Origin: Bacteroidota bacterium
GTDB lineage: Bacteria; Bacteroidota; Bacteroidia; Flavobacteriales; Schleiferiaceae
Assembly (NCBI GenBank): GCA_003385605.1
Contig: QQUU01000067.1
Span: 1-64,000, forward strand
Length of the DNA stretch: 64,000 nucleotides
Direction of reading: 5' to 3'
Shown: one piece after another, positions 27,593-35,663 of the stretch
How positions within the stretch are numbered: position 1 is the stretch's first letter
How the letters are laid out: every line of letters starts with the position of its first letter
Position numbers and translations under genes: made by a program
The notes under the pieces: model-generated
What the model was told of the DNA's origin: nothing
Database searches by the model: none
What the model saw: only the letters and a program-made list of their open reading frames with translations

Positions 27593-28006
27593 TTAATTCA
27601 TTGCGACCTTTTGTCTGGCCCAATTTGAGAGTGTAATATAATCTAAAGCTACTTCGCTTTTGAAGAGCTCAAGAACAAGAATCAACTTCATTTGCAGCAA
27701 GCGAATCCGTTGAATGAGTTCTTCAGGGAATCCACCTTTTAACATTCTCGCCGCATTAGCAATTCGTACGTGATCCAAGAGTTCATTGGAGCTTTGTACA
27801 GCTCTCGAATAATAATCCTCAAAAGTGTGCTCAAATCTTGCCGCAACGCCCTGGTCGAGTTCATTGCAAATACTGATGATATCGTCTTTGATTTTAAACG
27901 CAAGATTAAAAGTGCCATTGCTGTGGTAACCTCGCACAAGCTTTTGAATAGTGCGGTTAATAGACATGGCTTCTTGGTAGATGGGTTGTGTGATGGCTGT
28001 ATTCAT
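27593..28006 (-). CDS. Small helical protein, possible four-helix bundle (S23/IVP-like)
   Basis: 137 residues, nearly all helical. The spacing of IYQEAMSINRTIQKLV, IKDDIISICNELDQGVAARFE, YYSRAVQSSNELLDHVRIAN and ELIQRIRLLQMKLILVLE resembles the four-helix-bundle family named after the 23S rRNA intervening-sequence protein. That family has a helix near SI..NIAEG and a GS..ELE..L helix. Similarity is by pattern only. Known relatives are encoded in rRNA introns, beside diversity-generating retroelements (Avd), or alone with unknown roles. It overlaps the upstream gene by ATGA, and its TAA abuts the GTG of the DUF58 gene, so the three genes are probably one transcript. Confidence 0.5.
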   Translation of the reverse strand: MNTAITQPIYQEAMSINRTIQKLVRGYHSNGTFNLAFKIKDDIISICNELDQGVAARFEHTFEDYYSRAVQSSNELLDHVRIANAARMLKGGFPEELIQRIRLLQMKLILVLELFKSEVALDYITLSNWARQKVAMN

Positions 28007-28392
28007 GGTGTGTAGATTTTTTCTGTTTCAACTAAACTTTTGTAATGGTTCTTTTTTCGGGCACATTCATCGATGAGCTCCAGATAAAAAGCATTGGTAA
28101 ACCGCTTCATTTCTTCCGCAGAAGGAAAGACGATTACCTCGTTGGGTAATAATGGTAAGAGTGCACTGAACTTTGCAATATTGAATGTGAATCGTTCAAG
28201 GTGCTGTATCTGCTGCTCTAAAACCTGTGCATCGTCGTATTGAACGAGATCTGATGTTAGCGCACGACAACAATCGTTTAATTCTGAAACATACTGATCG
28301 CTTGAGTCTCTGAGTTGCGATCTTATGGCATTCCCATATTTCTGAATCTGAAAAGTATTCTTACTTCGAATTAGGCCGTTTGAATTATACAT
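28003..28392 (-). CDS. Small helical protein of unknown function
   Basis: About 129 residues from the ATG at 28392 (MYNSNGLIRSKNTFQIQKYG). An ATG at 28482 would add 30 residues of poorly coding-like sequence rich in His, Cys and Thr, so I prefer the shorter form. The protein is mostly helical: QLRDSSDQYVSELNDCCRAL, QVLEQQIQHLERFTFNIAKF and MKRFTNAFYLELIDECARKK. I do not recognise the family. Its length and helical content are like those of the downstream four-helix-bundle candidate, with which it overlaps by four bases, so the two products may bind each other. Confidence 0.55.
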   Translation of the reverse strand: MYNSNGLIRSKNTFQIQKYGNAIRSQLRDSSDQYVSELNDCCRALTSDLVQYDDAQVLEQQIQHLERFTFNIAKFSALLPLLPNEVIVFPSAEEMKRFTNAFYLELIDECARKKNHYKSLVETEKIYTP

Positions 28393-28491
28393 AGAGCATA
28401 GGTTTAGGTGAGTGCATTGATGAAATAGTCCGGTTTGGAAATAGGTATGGCCATTGGTTTTGATGAACATCAACCGTTGCATACGTTCCGT

Positions 28492-28516
28492 GAAGTTGTC
28501 GGCTTAAAACAACTTC
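28492..28516. promoter_or_regulatory. Inverted repeat between divergent genes
   Basis: GAAGTTGT and ACAACTTC are perfect arms separated by nine bases. They lie in the 261-base gap between the small helical-protein gene (minus) and the GHMP kinase gene (plus), 16 bases upstream of a TAnnTTTG box. It could be an operator; no T-run follows, so it does not look like a terminator. Confidence 0.35.
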
Positions 28517-28531
28517 TCTTTGCTCAATAGC

Positions 28532-28539
28532 TAATTTTG
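28532..28539 (+). promoter_or_regulatory. Candidate -7 element upstream of the GHMP kinase
   Basis: TAATTTTG, a perfect TAnnTTTG match, 115 bases upstream of the kinase ATG. A nearer, imperfect box TACTTTAG lies just before the ATG, so which one is used is open. Confidence 0.35.
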
Positions 28540-28653
28540 TGTTTTGCATTTCACAGTGTTTTTATTTGTTCCTTTTTAAATCTACGCAGTTCATCAATCA
28601 ATATTTTATCCTTGGAAAACTTTAGGTTTTCAACAATCCACTACTTTAGCAGC

Positions 28654-29637
28654 ATGATTATCACCAAGACCCCTTTTAGGATTTCTTTTGTTGGAGGAGG
28701 AAGCGATTTAGAGAGTTTCTTTAGCAAGAAAAAAGGCGCCGTACTGAGCACTACAATCGATAAGTACATGTACATCAGCACGCACGAATTTTTCGAAAGA
28801 GATAAAATTCGCTGTAAGTATTCCCAAACCGAAACGGTGAACAATGTGGACGAACTTCAACACCCCATTCTTCGAACTGTCCTGAAAGATTTTGATGTCA
28901 AGGGTATTGAGGTCAGCTCCATTGCCGATATTCCAGGTGGCACAGGTATGGGAAGCAGCTCGAGCTTTACAGTAGGCCTTCTTCATAACATAAACGCTTA
29001 CACTGATAACGAGGTAACTAAGGAAAGTCTTGGTGCAGGTGCATGCCGCGTAGAAATTGATCTTTTAGGAGAGCCGATTGGCAAGCAAGATCAATATGCA
29101 GCTGCATATGGCGGTCTCAATATAATTGAGTTTCATCCTGATGGTTCTGTACATGTAGAACCCGTGGATATAAGTCAAGAGACTAGGGCGGCATTGAATG
29201 CCAATCTCAAGCTTTACTATATTGGTAATCAGCGTAGTGCCAGTAAGATTTTGGCAGAACAGAAAAAGAACACATCCCAAGAGGACAAGTTTAAGGCGCT
29301 GGAGAAGATGGTCGATTTAGTGTACGATCTCAAAGAAGTACTTGTAAAAGGAGATCTAGATGCCTTCGGCGATTTACTACATCAGAATTGGCTCTTGAAA
29401 CAAAGCTTGGCTAAAGGTATTACCACACCCAGAATTAATGATCTCTACACTGCTGCTACTCAAGCAGGTGCACGCGGTGGAAAGCTACTAGGTGCCGGAG
29501 GTGGTGGCTTTATGCTGTTTTACGTTGATGCGGATAAGCATTCTGATGTGGATGCAGCTATGGCTGAATTGGACGCTACTCCATTTGAATTCAAGATGGA
29601 AACCGAAGGCTCTAAAATCATTCATGTTGAAAGTTAA
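28654..29637 (+). CDS. GHMP-family sugar kinase
   Basis: 327-residue cytosolic ATP-dependent small-molecule kinase. The start ATG 28654 gives MIITKTPFRISFVGGGSDLE, the usual opening of the HddA/fucokinase branch; the open frame extends 39 codons upstream without homology-like sequence. Motif 2, the ATP loop, is GGTGMGSSSSFTVGLL (from about residue 91). Motif 3 is GGKLLGAGGGGFMLFYV near 280. The family includes D-glycero-alpha-D-manno-heptose-7-phosphate kinase and related kinases. GmhA, GmhB and HddC partners are not adjacent, so the substrate is not settled. It may feed heptose or a deoxysugar into envelope glycans. Confidence 0.88.
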   Translation: MIITKTPFRISFVGGGSDLESFFSKKKGAVLSTTIDKYMYISTHEFFERDKIRCKYSQTETVNNVDELQHPILRTVLKDFDVKGIEVSSIADIPGGTGMGSSSSFTVGLLHNINAYTDNEVTKESLGAGACRVEIDLLGEPIGKQDQYAAAYGGLNIIEFHPDGSVHVEPVDISQETRAALNANLKLYYIGNQRSASKILAEQKKNTSQEDKFKALEKMVDLVYDLKEVLVKGDLDAFGDLLHQNWLLKQSLAKGITTPRINDLYTAATQAGARGGKLLGAGGGGFMLFYVDADKHSDVDAAMAELDATPFEFKMETEGSKIIHVES

Positions 29638-29649
29638 TGCCCGTAGGCG

Positions 29650-29677
29650 TTGCGCATCAATAATTTATGTACTTTTG
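29650..29677 (+). promoter_or_regulatory. Candidate promoter of the rpsP-rimM operon
   Basis: The -33 TTG (29650-29652), a 17-base spacer and a perfect -7 box TACTTTTG (29670-29677) match the Bacteroidota TTG-N17-23-TAnnTTTG pattern. Predicted transcription start is near 29684, leaving a leader of about 50 bases before rpsP. Confidence 0.65.
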
Positions 29678-29702
29678 CCGCTCAATTATTCATTAATTAA
29701 CG

Positions 29703-29715
29703 GGGTTTCGGACCC
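29703..29715 (+). promoter_or_regulatory. Small hairpin in the rpsP leader
   Basis: GGGT and ACCC pair around a TTCGG loop and are followed by TTTTA. It is in the predicted 5' leader 17 bases before the rpsP ATG. It may affect translation or act as a weak attenuator; the stem has only four pairs, so this is tentative. Confidence 0.25.
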
Positions 29716-29732
29716 TTTTAAAACAATTAATT

Positions 29733-30311
29733 ATGGCAACTAAGATTCGTTTGCAAAGAGGTGGTCGCAAGTCGCGTCCTATTTATTCAATCGTTGTAGC
29801 AGATGCTCGCGCAAAGCGTGATGGTCGTTTCATCGAAAAACTAGGTACGTACAACCCGAACACGAACCCAGCAACAATCGACTTGAACTTTGATTCAGCA
29901 CTATCATGGGTGATGAAAGGTGCACAGCCAACAGATACGGCGCGTGCGATTCTTTCTTACCGTGGTGTAATGATGAAAAAGCACTTGCTTGAAGGTGTAC
30001 GTAAAGGTGCATTGACTGAAGAGCAAGCAGAAGCTAAATACGAAGCTTGGCTAAGCGACAAGGAGTCTAAAATCGGTGCAAACGTGAAAGCGATCGCTGA
30101 AAAGAAGGCTGCTGATAAAACCGCTCGTCTAGCTGCGGAAAGCGAAGTAAACAAAGCTCGTGCTGCTGCAATCGCTGCTGCCCTAGCTCCTGCTGAAGAA
30201 GCTCCGACTGAAGAAGCAGAAACAGAAGCTGCTGCAGAAGAGGCTTCAGCTGAGGAAGCTGCTGCAGAAGAGGCTCCTGCTGAGGAAGCTGCAGAAGAAA
30301 GCGCAGAGTAA
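29733..30311 (+). CDS. rpsP: 30S ribosomal protein S16 with acidic C-terminal extension
   Basis: 192 residues. The conserved S16 core is residues 1-85 ([53 protein letters not shown]). It is followed by a helical linker rich in Lys/Ala (90-145) and a low-complexity Ala/Glu tail ([18 protein letters not shown] and similar repeats) to the end. S16 is usually 80-100 residues. Long Ala/Glu tails are familiar in Bacteroidota S16, so the extension is a lineage feature rather than a fusion. First gene of an operon with rimM. Confidence 0.97.
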   Translation: MATKIRLQRGGRKSRPIYSIVVADARAKRDGRFIEKLGTYNPNTNPATIDLNFDSALSWVMKGAQPTDTARAILSYRGVMMKKHLLEGVRKGALTEEQAEAKYEAWLSDKESKIGANVKAIAEKKAADKTARLAAESEVNKARAAAIAAALAPAEEAPTEEAETEAAAEEASAEEAAAEEAPAEEAAEESAE

Positions 30312-30313
30312 TT

Positions 30314-30823
30314 GTGCAAAAGGAGCAGTGCTTTTTACTAGGTAAGATCACAAAACTCCACGGGTACAAAGGGGCGATGGTATTACACATCGACTCATCT
30401 ACCCCGCAATACTTTAGAGAATTGGAATCAGTATTCTTGGAATTTAACCAAGAGCTGATTCCATTTTTTTTTGCCGAACGGGGCAAATTGAACGGCAAGA
30501 AACTCATTGTTAAACTCGAAGATGTCAGTCCTGACGAAGCTTCGAGATTTGTAGGTTGCAACGCTTACCTACCAGAAGAAATGCTTCCTGCACCTAAGGA
30601 AGGTTTCTACGACAAGGCCATCTTAGGCTATACAGCCTATCACGGTGATAAAGCTATCGGTACAATAACCGATGTAGTGGAGAATACCGCTCAGAATCTC
30701 TTTATCATTGAGCACGATGAAAAAGAGTTCCTTGTTCCTGCCGTAGAAGCTTTTATTCAAAGAATTGAACATCCTGAGAAAATCGTTTATCTTGAATTGC
30801 CCGAAGGTTTATTGGACCTTTAA
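30314..30823 (+). CDS. rimM: Ribosome maturation factor RimM
   Basis: 16S processing factor that binds S19 during 30S head assembly, 169 residues. It opens CFLLGKITKLHGYKGAMVLH, the RimM N-terminal barrel signature. The C-terminal PRC-barrel half has AIGTITDVVENTAQNLFIIE and EFLVPAVEAFIQRIE. The start is a GTG at 30314, two bases after the rpsP stop. Gene order rpsP-rimM is the common one, but the usual next gene trmD is missing here. Confidence 0.95.
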   Translation: MQKEQCFLLGKITKLHGYKGAMVLHIDSSTPQYFRELESVFLEFNQELIPFFFAERGKLNGKKLIVKLEDVSPDEASRFVGCNAYLPEEMLPAPKEGFYDKAILGYTAYHGDKAIGTITDVVENTAQNLFIIEHDEKEFLVPAVEAFIQRIEHPEKIVYLELPEGLLDL

Positions 30824-30829
30824 TCACAG

Positions 30830-31258
30830 ATGAACGAACAGAAACCATACGATCCAAGGTATTTACACTTGATTTTCAGTGCATTGCTGATGATTCAGCT
30901 GGTATTGACCTCCGTAGTCCTCTATGTAGCCAGCGATACAGCTAGCGTCTTTTTATTGCCGTTTGCAGGCAATACATACGCAATTCCTGGCATCGCCTTT
31001 GTCCTCGTTCTATTAGGACGTTATGTATGGAACAACGGAATGCGTGAAATTAATACTACTGAAGAACTGTTTACCAAGCTTGAAATTTTAACCAAAATCC
31101 ATATTTGGAGGTGGGTATTGGTACAATTGGGCACTTTGATTCTTCTCACCTACACACTGATCGAAGGCAACTTCTATTATTTCATTTTTGCCTTGGTAAA
31201 TATTGTCTATTTCTTCACCTTGCGTCCCAAGATATTTGGACTCGCAGGAGAACTATGA
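30830..31258 (+). CDS. Four-helix integral membrane protein, unknown function
   Basis: 142 residues with four clear membrane segments: LIFSALLMIQLVLTSVVLYV, IPGIAFVLVLLGRYVW, WRWVLVQLGTLILLTYTLI and YYFIFALVNIVYFFTL. No conserved catalytic motif is seen. It lies six bases after rimM and shares ATGA with the tRNA methyltransferase gene, so it is embedded in a translation-related operon at the place trmD takes in many bacteria. I do not recognise the family. Confidence 0.8.
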   Translation: MNEQKPYDPRYLHLIFSALLMIQLVLTSVVLYVASDTASVFLLPFAGNTYAIPGIAFVLVLLGRYVWNNGMREINTTEELFTKLEILTKIHIWRWVLVQLGTLILLTYTLIEGNFYYFIFALVNIVYFFTLRPKIFGLAGEL

Positions 31259-31980
31259 AATTTGTAGGCCCTTTTCAAATGAAACAATTCAGCGTAGCGC
31301 ACGACAGTTGTGCAATGCGCGTGAATACTGACGGTTGTCTTTTAGGCGCAATTGCTGGTGAAAATCACCACCACGAGTCAGTTCAACACGTATTGGATAT
31401 CGGTACTGGTAGTGGTGTCATTGCACTTCAAATGGCCCAACGTTTTAACAATGCATTTGTAGATGCAGTAGAAATCCATGGTCCTAGTGCTAAGCAAGCC
31501 ACAGATAACTTTAAAGGCTCACCTTGGAACAGCAGAATGATCTGCTACCACGAGCCATTACAAGATTTTGAGGCGAGTGTTTCTTACGACATCATCGTCT
31601 CGAACCCGCCTTACTTTGAATCGGGCCCAACGAAACTAGATGAAGGTGTTGCGAATGCAAGACATGCTTTAACCTTGGATTTTAACTCCCTTATTCAGCA
31701 TGCTTCCAGGCTTTTAAAAGAATCAGGAACATTCTGGTGCGTATTACCTGCAGACCGCGCAGATCAGATGATAGAAGCGGGTATTGAAGAGAACCTACAT
31801 CCGGTATCTATATACGCCATTCGACCCAAGAGCGATCGCGCTGTAAACCGCGTTATTCTTGCTTTTAGCAAAGGAACTTCAGCAGAAACAATCCGAAAAG
31901 AATTCGTGCTTTACAAAGCGCCTCAAGAATATACTGACGAGGTTCGCGAAGTACTTGAACCCTTTTACGCTAGTCTTTAA
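31255..31980 (+). CDS. trmN6: tRNA1(Val) (adenine-37-N6)-methyltransferase
   Basis: SAM-dependent N6-methyladenosine methyltransferase of the TrmN6/YfiC type, 241 residues. The ATG at 31255 overlaps the preceding stop; the longer frame starting 150 bases upstream is a shadow of that gene. Features: MKQFSVAHDSCAMRVNTDGCLLGA near the N-terminus, SAM loop VLDIGTGSGVIALQMAQRF, and the catalytic NPPY motif in IIVSNPPYFESG. Last gene of the rpsP operon. It meets the saccharopine dehydrogenase-like gene tail to tail with a four-base overlap and no visible terminator. Confidence 0.92.
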   Translation: MKFVGPFQMKQFSVAHDSCAMRVNTDGCLLGAIAGENHHHESVQHVLDIGTGSGVIALQMAQRFNNAFVDAVEIHGPSAKQATDNFKGSPWNSRMICYHEPLQDFEASVSYDIIVSNPPYFESGPTKLDEGVANARHALTLDFNSLIQHASRLLKESGTFWCVLPADRADQMIEAGIEENLHPVSIYAIRPKSDRAVNRVILAFSKGTSAETIRKEFVLYKAPQEYTDEVREVLEPFYASL

Positions 31981-33329
31981 TAGCCGCGGTATTCCACCGT
32001 TTTCTCCGTGAATTTCACCCCATAATCTGCGGCCAATTCTGCCAAAATAGGATTATACCATGATTTTGTCATAGGGCGTTGCACACCAGCAGGGGCCTTA
32101 CCCTCCAAAACAATCTTTGTGGCAATACCCAATGGAAGTCCAACTGTGCCAGCCATTGCTGTATTCTTAGCATTTTCTCCTTCTACCCCCATGGAGCTTT
32201 CAATCATATAAAGAGATCCGTCTTGCTCCCAACCTATTTTATGATACATCACAATGAGGTCTTTGTCTTCAGGCTCCATGCTCCATACTTTTCGAAGAAT
32301 GAATTCCAAACACTGCGCAGGAGTACCTTGGTCGAAATCAAAAGTGGAATCAGAGAAAATACCCGCCCATTCAAGCTTTGAGAAAATCTCAGAATCTTGA
32401 GGGATATTCAAGTAGTACTTGAGCTTTAATTCAACGCTATCGTGGGGGTTGTAAGCCAAAAATAAATTGGTGAAATCCCTGAATGACATCTGCTTTAGCC
32501 CCTTGATTACATAAGAATCATCGGTCATTCCAAGACGAACAAAACAGTCCCAAGCACGAGCGTATCCAGGTCTGCGTAATGTTCCGCGGTACAAGGTCTC
32601 CACTTCTGTTAATCCGTAAGCCTCACGGTACTTGAGCGAATCTCTATTGGCTAACCCTTCAAATCGGCCATAACCTTCGACATTCATAAATTCGGTTCTA
32701 CGAAACACCATGTGTGGCGGGATGTACTTGTATTTGCCTTCTTGCAGGAACTTCACAGCGCCCCCCTGCCCCGCTAAGACTACATTTCTAGGATTCCATG
32801 TAAACTTATAACGCCAGGGATTAGTGCCCTCAGAACTTGGACTCAACAGTCCACCAGTAAAGCTTTCGAACAATTTAATTTTACCGCCCTTGTCTCGTAT
32901 ACCTTCTATCAGTTGCATAGCACTCATATGATCGATACCGGGATCCAAGCCACATTCATTCAAAAAGACCAAACCTCGTTGTTGCGCTTCCTGTGAAAGC
33001 GCTTCCATCTCCTTGGTGAGATAAGAGGCTGTAATCAGATGTGATCCGTGTTTAAGACAAGCCTTTGCCACCGCTGAATGCATGTGCGCTGGAACCATGC
33101 TGATAGTTATTGAACAGCTCGAAATCTCTGCGTCTAGGGCAGCACTATCGGTGATGTCCAATTCCCCTATCGAGCATCTCTCTACTATACTGCCCATTCG
33201 CGCTGATGCAACAGATTTATCACGGTCTACTACTCTTAATTCAATACCGTGAGACTGCACTAACCCTTTTAAATAAGGAACTAATTTCTGCGTGCTTAGT
33301 CCAGCACCAATGAGTAAAACTTTGGTCAT
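31977..33329 (-). CDS. Saccharopine dehydrogenase-like protein
   Basis: 450 residues. The N-terminal Rossmann fold is KVLLIGAGLSTQKLVPYLKG, with VVDRDKSVASARM following; then the saccharopine dehydrogenase catalytic/C-terminal domain has LNECGLDPGIDHMSAMQLIE and SFTGGLLSPSSEGTNPWRYK. These match saccharopine dehydrogenase (glutamate-forming), which acts in lysine degradation or biosynthesis by the saccharopine route. A second half (lysine-ketoglutarate reductase) is not in the window. ATG start at 33329. It is monocistronic, divergent from the DUF423 gene. Confidence 0.9.
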   Translation of the reverse strand: MTKVLLIGAGLSTQKLVPYLKGLVQSHGIELRVVDRDKSVASARMGSIVERCSIGELDITDSAALDAEISSCSITISMVPAHMHSAVAKACLKHGSHLITASYLTKEMEALSQEAQQRGLVFLNECGLDPGIDHMSAMQLIEGIRDKGGKIKLFESFTGGLLSPSSEGTNPWRYKFTWNPRNVVLAGQGGAVKFLQEGKYKYIPPHMVFRRTEFMNVEGYGRFEGLANRDSLKYREAYGLTEVETLYRGTLRRPGYARAWDCFVRLGMTDDSYVIKGLKQMSFRDFTNLFLAYNPHDSVELKLKYYLNIPQDSEIFSKLEWAGIFSDSTFDFDQGTPAQCLEFILRKVWSMEPEDKDLIVMYHKIGWEQDGSLYMIESSMGVEGENAKNTAMAGTVGLPLGIATKIVLEGKAPAGVQRPMTKSWYNPILAELAADYGVKFTEKTVEYRGY

Positions 33330-33380
33330 TTACATTGAGATTTCCCCTAAAATACCACACAAACCTCATGTTTCAAATAA

Positions 33381-33402
33381 AACATTATCAACAACTAATG
33401 TT
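33381..33402. promoter_or_regulatory. Inverted repeat in divergent intergenic region
   Basis: AACATTA and TAATGTT are separated by eight bases, flanked by AAA and TTTT-rich sequence, midway in the 120-base gap between the saccharopine dehydrogenase-like and DUF423 genes. It may be an operator; nothing else supports that. Confidence 0.22.
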
Positions 33403-33449
33403 AGTTTTATCACAAAGAAATTTTGGCACTCTCAGCGTATCTTCACGGT

Positions 33450-33812
33450 ATGAAAAAACTAGTTGCTATTTCTGGTGCTTTAGCTGTTGCACTGGGCGCG
33501 TTAGGAGCTCACGCTTTAAAAGAAGTGCTAGACCCAAGTTCATTAGAGTCTTACAAGGTTGCTGTGTTATATCACTTAGTGCACACGCTGGCACTCCTCG
33601 CTGTAATTCAAGGCAACCACAAGAAAGTAACTGTTTGGTTATGGACCTTAGGCATAGTTCTATTCTCTGGATCCATTTACTTGCTAGCAGTGGATGAACT
33701 TATGGGTGTGAAACTTTCGTTTTTGGGACCCATTACGCCCCTAGGAGGTCTTCTTTTTATAGCGGGTTGGCTCAGTCTGATAGGCTCAAACGAGACAAAT
33801 GTGGATAAATAG
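33450..33812 (+). CDS. DUF423 membrane protein
   Basis: 120 residues. The ATG 33450 start gives MKKLVAISGALAVALGALGA, which is the usual opening of DUF423 proteins (compare YgdD), with GAHALKEVLDP next. Four membrane segments follow, including YHLVHTLALLAVIQGN, IVLFSGSIYLLAVDELMG and ITPLGGLLFIAGWLSLI, all family-typical. The function of the family is not known to me. A nine-codon upstream extension to 33423 is less likely, since it would break the signal-like N-terminus. Confidence 0.88.
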   Translation: MKKLVAISGALAVALGALGAHALKEVLDPSSLESYKVAVLYHLVHTLALLAVIQGNHKKVTVWLWTLGIVLFSGSIYLLAVDELMGVKLSFLGPITPLGGLLFIAGWLSLIGSNETNVDK

Positions 33813-33909
33813 TTAGTAGTTCGAGTTAAAAATTAGTTAGAAGCTGAACTCCTATTGAATTACTGCGTTTCTTTGTAGTACCTATTACATTTTAAGAACC
33901 ACAGTAAAA

Positions 33910-35514
33910 ATGACTTCTAAGAACCACCTAGAAGCTTTAGATGCATTGCATATTAAGGCCAGAGAAGTATTTAGCAACCTTCACCCTGATGTGCTCGAGG
34001 CACACAGCATTTCCAAGAACATGGCGGTGCGAACAGCGCACGGAGCCATCGCAATCAACACCGGTAAGTTCACCGGTCGCAGTCCAGAGGATCGCTTTAT
34101 TGTAAAAGACGCTCTCACCGAAGATACCGTTTGGTGGGGACCGATCAACAAGCCCTTTGACCCTGGTAAGTTTCAATCGCTCAAAGCGAAAATTTGCAAG
34201 TACTTAAATGATAAGGACATTTATGTACGTGATGCGTATGCTGGTGCTCACCCATCCTACCGACTGTCCGTAAGAGTGATAAATGAATACCCTTGGTCCA
34301 ATCAATTCGCGGGTAACATGTTTATTCAACCTACGGCAGATGAGTTGAAGGATTTTCATTCGGAGTGGACTGTAATTAATGCACCTGGTTTTTTGGCCAA
34401 TCCCGAGGTCGACGGCACACGTCAATCAAACTTTGCCATAATTGACTTCACCGATAAGTGCATCATCGTTGGCGGCACAGGATATACTGGAGAAATCAAG
34501 AAAGGTATCTTCTCTGCACTCAACTTTATACTACCCTACCAAAAGAACGTATTAAGCATGCACTGTTCTGCCAATGTCGGGCCACAAGGCGATACGTCTA
34601 TCTTTTTTGGTTTATCCGGCACAGGCAAAACTACTTTAAGCGCAGATCCAAACAGAAGACTCATCGGGGATGATGAACACGGTTGGTGTTCGGACAATAC
34701 CATTTTCAACTTCGAAGGCGGCTGTTATGCTAAAGTGATTGACCTAAGTGCAGAAAAGGAGCCAGATATTTACAATGCGATCCGCCCTCATGCGATTCTA
34801 GAGAATGTAATCCTGAATGGCGATGGTACAGTAAAGTTTGAGGATGCAACTATTACTCAAAATACACGGGTCAGCTACCCTATTGATCATATCGCAAACA
34901 TTCAACCGGGATCGATGGCGGAGAATCCAAAGAACATATTCTTTTTGACAGCCGATGCCTATGGGACGCTTCCACCCATTTCAAAATTGACCCCAGGACA
35001 AGCCGCCTACCACTTTATTAGCGGGTATACGGCGAAAGTTGCTGGGACAGAAGAAGGTGTTAACGAACCTAAAGCAGTTTTTTCAGCTTGTTTCGGCGCC
35101 CCATTTATGCCCCTACACCCCACCTATTACGCCAACATGCTTGCCTCAAAAATGGAAGCCGCGGGCGTGAATGTTTGGTTGGTCAATACGGGATGGACAG
35201 GCGGTCCATACGGGACTGGAGAAAGAATGTCTTTAAAACATACCCGTCGAATGATTACGGCAGCAATGCAAGGGGAACTCGATGCAGTTAATTATACCCA
35301 ACATGAGGTTTTTGGTCTGTATATGCCGACTTCATGCCCGGAAGTGCCTTCTGATATTTTGGACCCGAAAAACACCTGGTCAAATCCAGCGGAATACGAT
35401 GACTATGCGAACGAATTGGCGTTGAAATTCTCCAACAACTTTAAACAGTTTGAGAGTGAAGCCACAAACGAAATACTTGAGGCCGCACCTCGAGTATTGA
35501 TTGGAGCAAAATAA
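33910..35514 (+). CDS. pckA: Phosphoenolpyruvate carboxykinase (ATP)
   Basis: Gluconeogenic enzyme converting oxaloacetate plus ATP to PEP, 534 residues, the normal length. Motifs: FTGRSPEDRFIV, SMHCSANVGPQGDTSIFFG, kinase-1a P-loop GLSGTGKTT (234-242), kinase-2 GDDEHGW and NTGWTGGPYGTGERM. ATG 33910 follows a 97-base gap, AT-rich and promoter-like but without a clean TAnnTTTG. A long hairpin follows the stop. Presence of this gene fits a heterotroph that grows on amino acids or other C3/C4 substrates. Confidence 0.98.
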   Translation: MTSKNHLEALDALHIKAREVFSNLHPDVLEAHSISKNMAVRTAHGAIAINTGKFTGRSPEDRFIVKDALTEDTVWWGPINKPFDPGKFQSLKAKICKYLNDKDIYVRDAYAGAHPSYRLSVRVINEYPWSNQFAGNMFIQPTADELKDFHSEWTVINAPGFLANPEVDGTRQSNFAIIDFTDKCIIVGGTGYTGEIKKGIFSALNFILPYQKNVLSMHCSANVGPQGDTSIFFGLSGTGKTTLSADPNRRLIGDDEHGWCSDNTIFNFEGGCYAKVIDLSAEKEPDIYNAIRPHAILENVILNGDGTVKFEDATITQNTRVSYPIDHIANIQPGSMAENPKNIFFLTADAYGTLPPISKLTPGQAAYHFISGYTAKVAGTEEGVNEPKAVFSACFGAPFMPLHPTYYANMLASKMEAAGVNVWLVNTGWTGGPYGTGERMSLKHTRRMITAAMQGELDAVNYTQHEVFGLYMPTSCPEVPSDILDPKNTWSNPAEYDDYANELALKFSNNFKQFESEATNEILEAAPRVLIGAK

Positions 35515-35536
35515 ACTCCAAGTGTTAGATGTGTCT

Positions 35537-35563
35537 GTAAGGGCGGCCGTTGGCCGTCCTTAC
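35537..35563 (+). terminator. Hairpin after pckA
   Basis: Twelve-base arms GTAAGGGCGGCC (35537-35548) and GGCCGTCCTTAC (35552-35563) pair with one G-T wobble and a GTT loop. The T-run after it is weak (TTGTTTA), so it may be a transcript stabiliser as much as a terminator. Confidence 0.6.
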
Positions 35564-35663
35564 TTGTTTAGAACATCGTTAATAACTCGATCCGTATTTA
35601 AGGATTACGCAAAACGTACTGACTTTAAAATGAATAATTTGAAGGAACTCAAAACGTTTGCCC

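Noticed and set aside
27593-28006. Diversity-generating retroelement suggested by an Avd-like four-helix bundle
   Set aside because: No reverse transcriptase gene and no template/variable repeat pair is visible nearby.
28537-28653. Upstream extension of the GHMP kinase
   Set aside because: Phe/Ser/Leu-rich sequence without family similarity, and it includes part of a promoter-like box.
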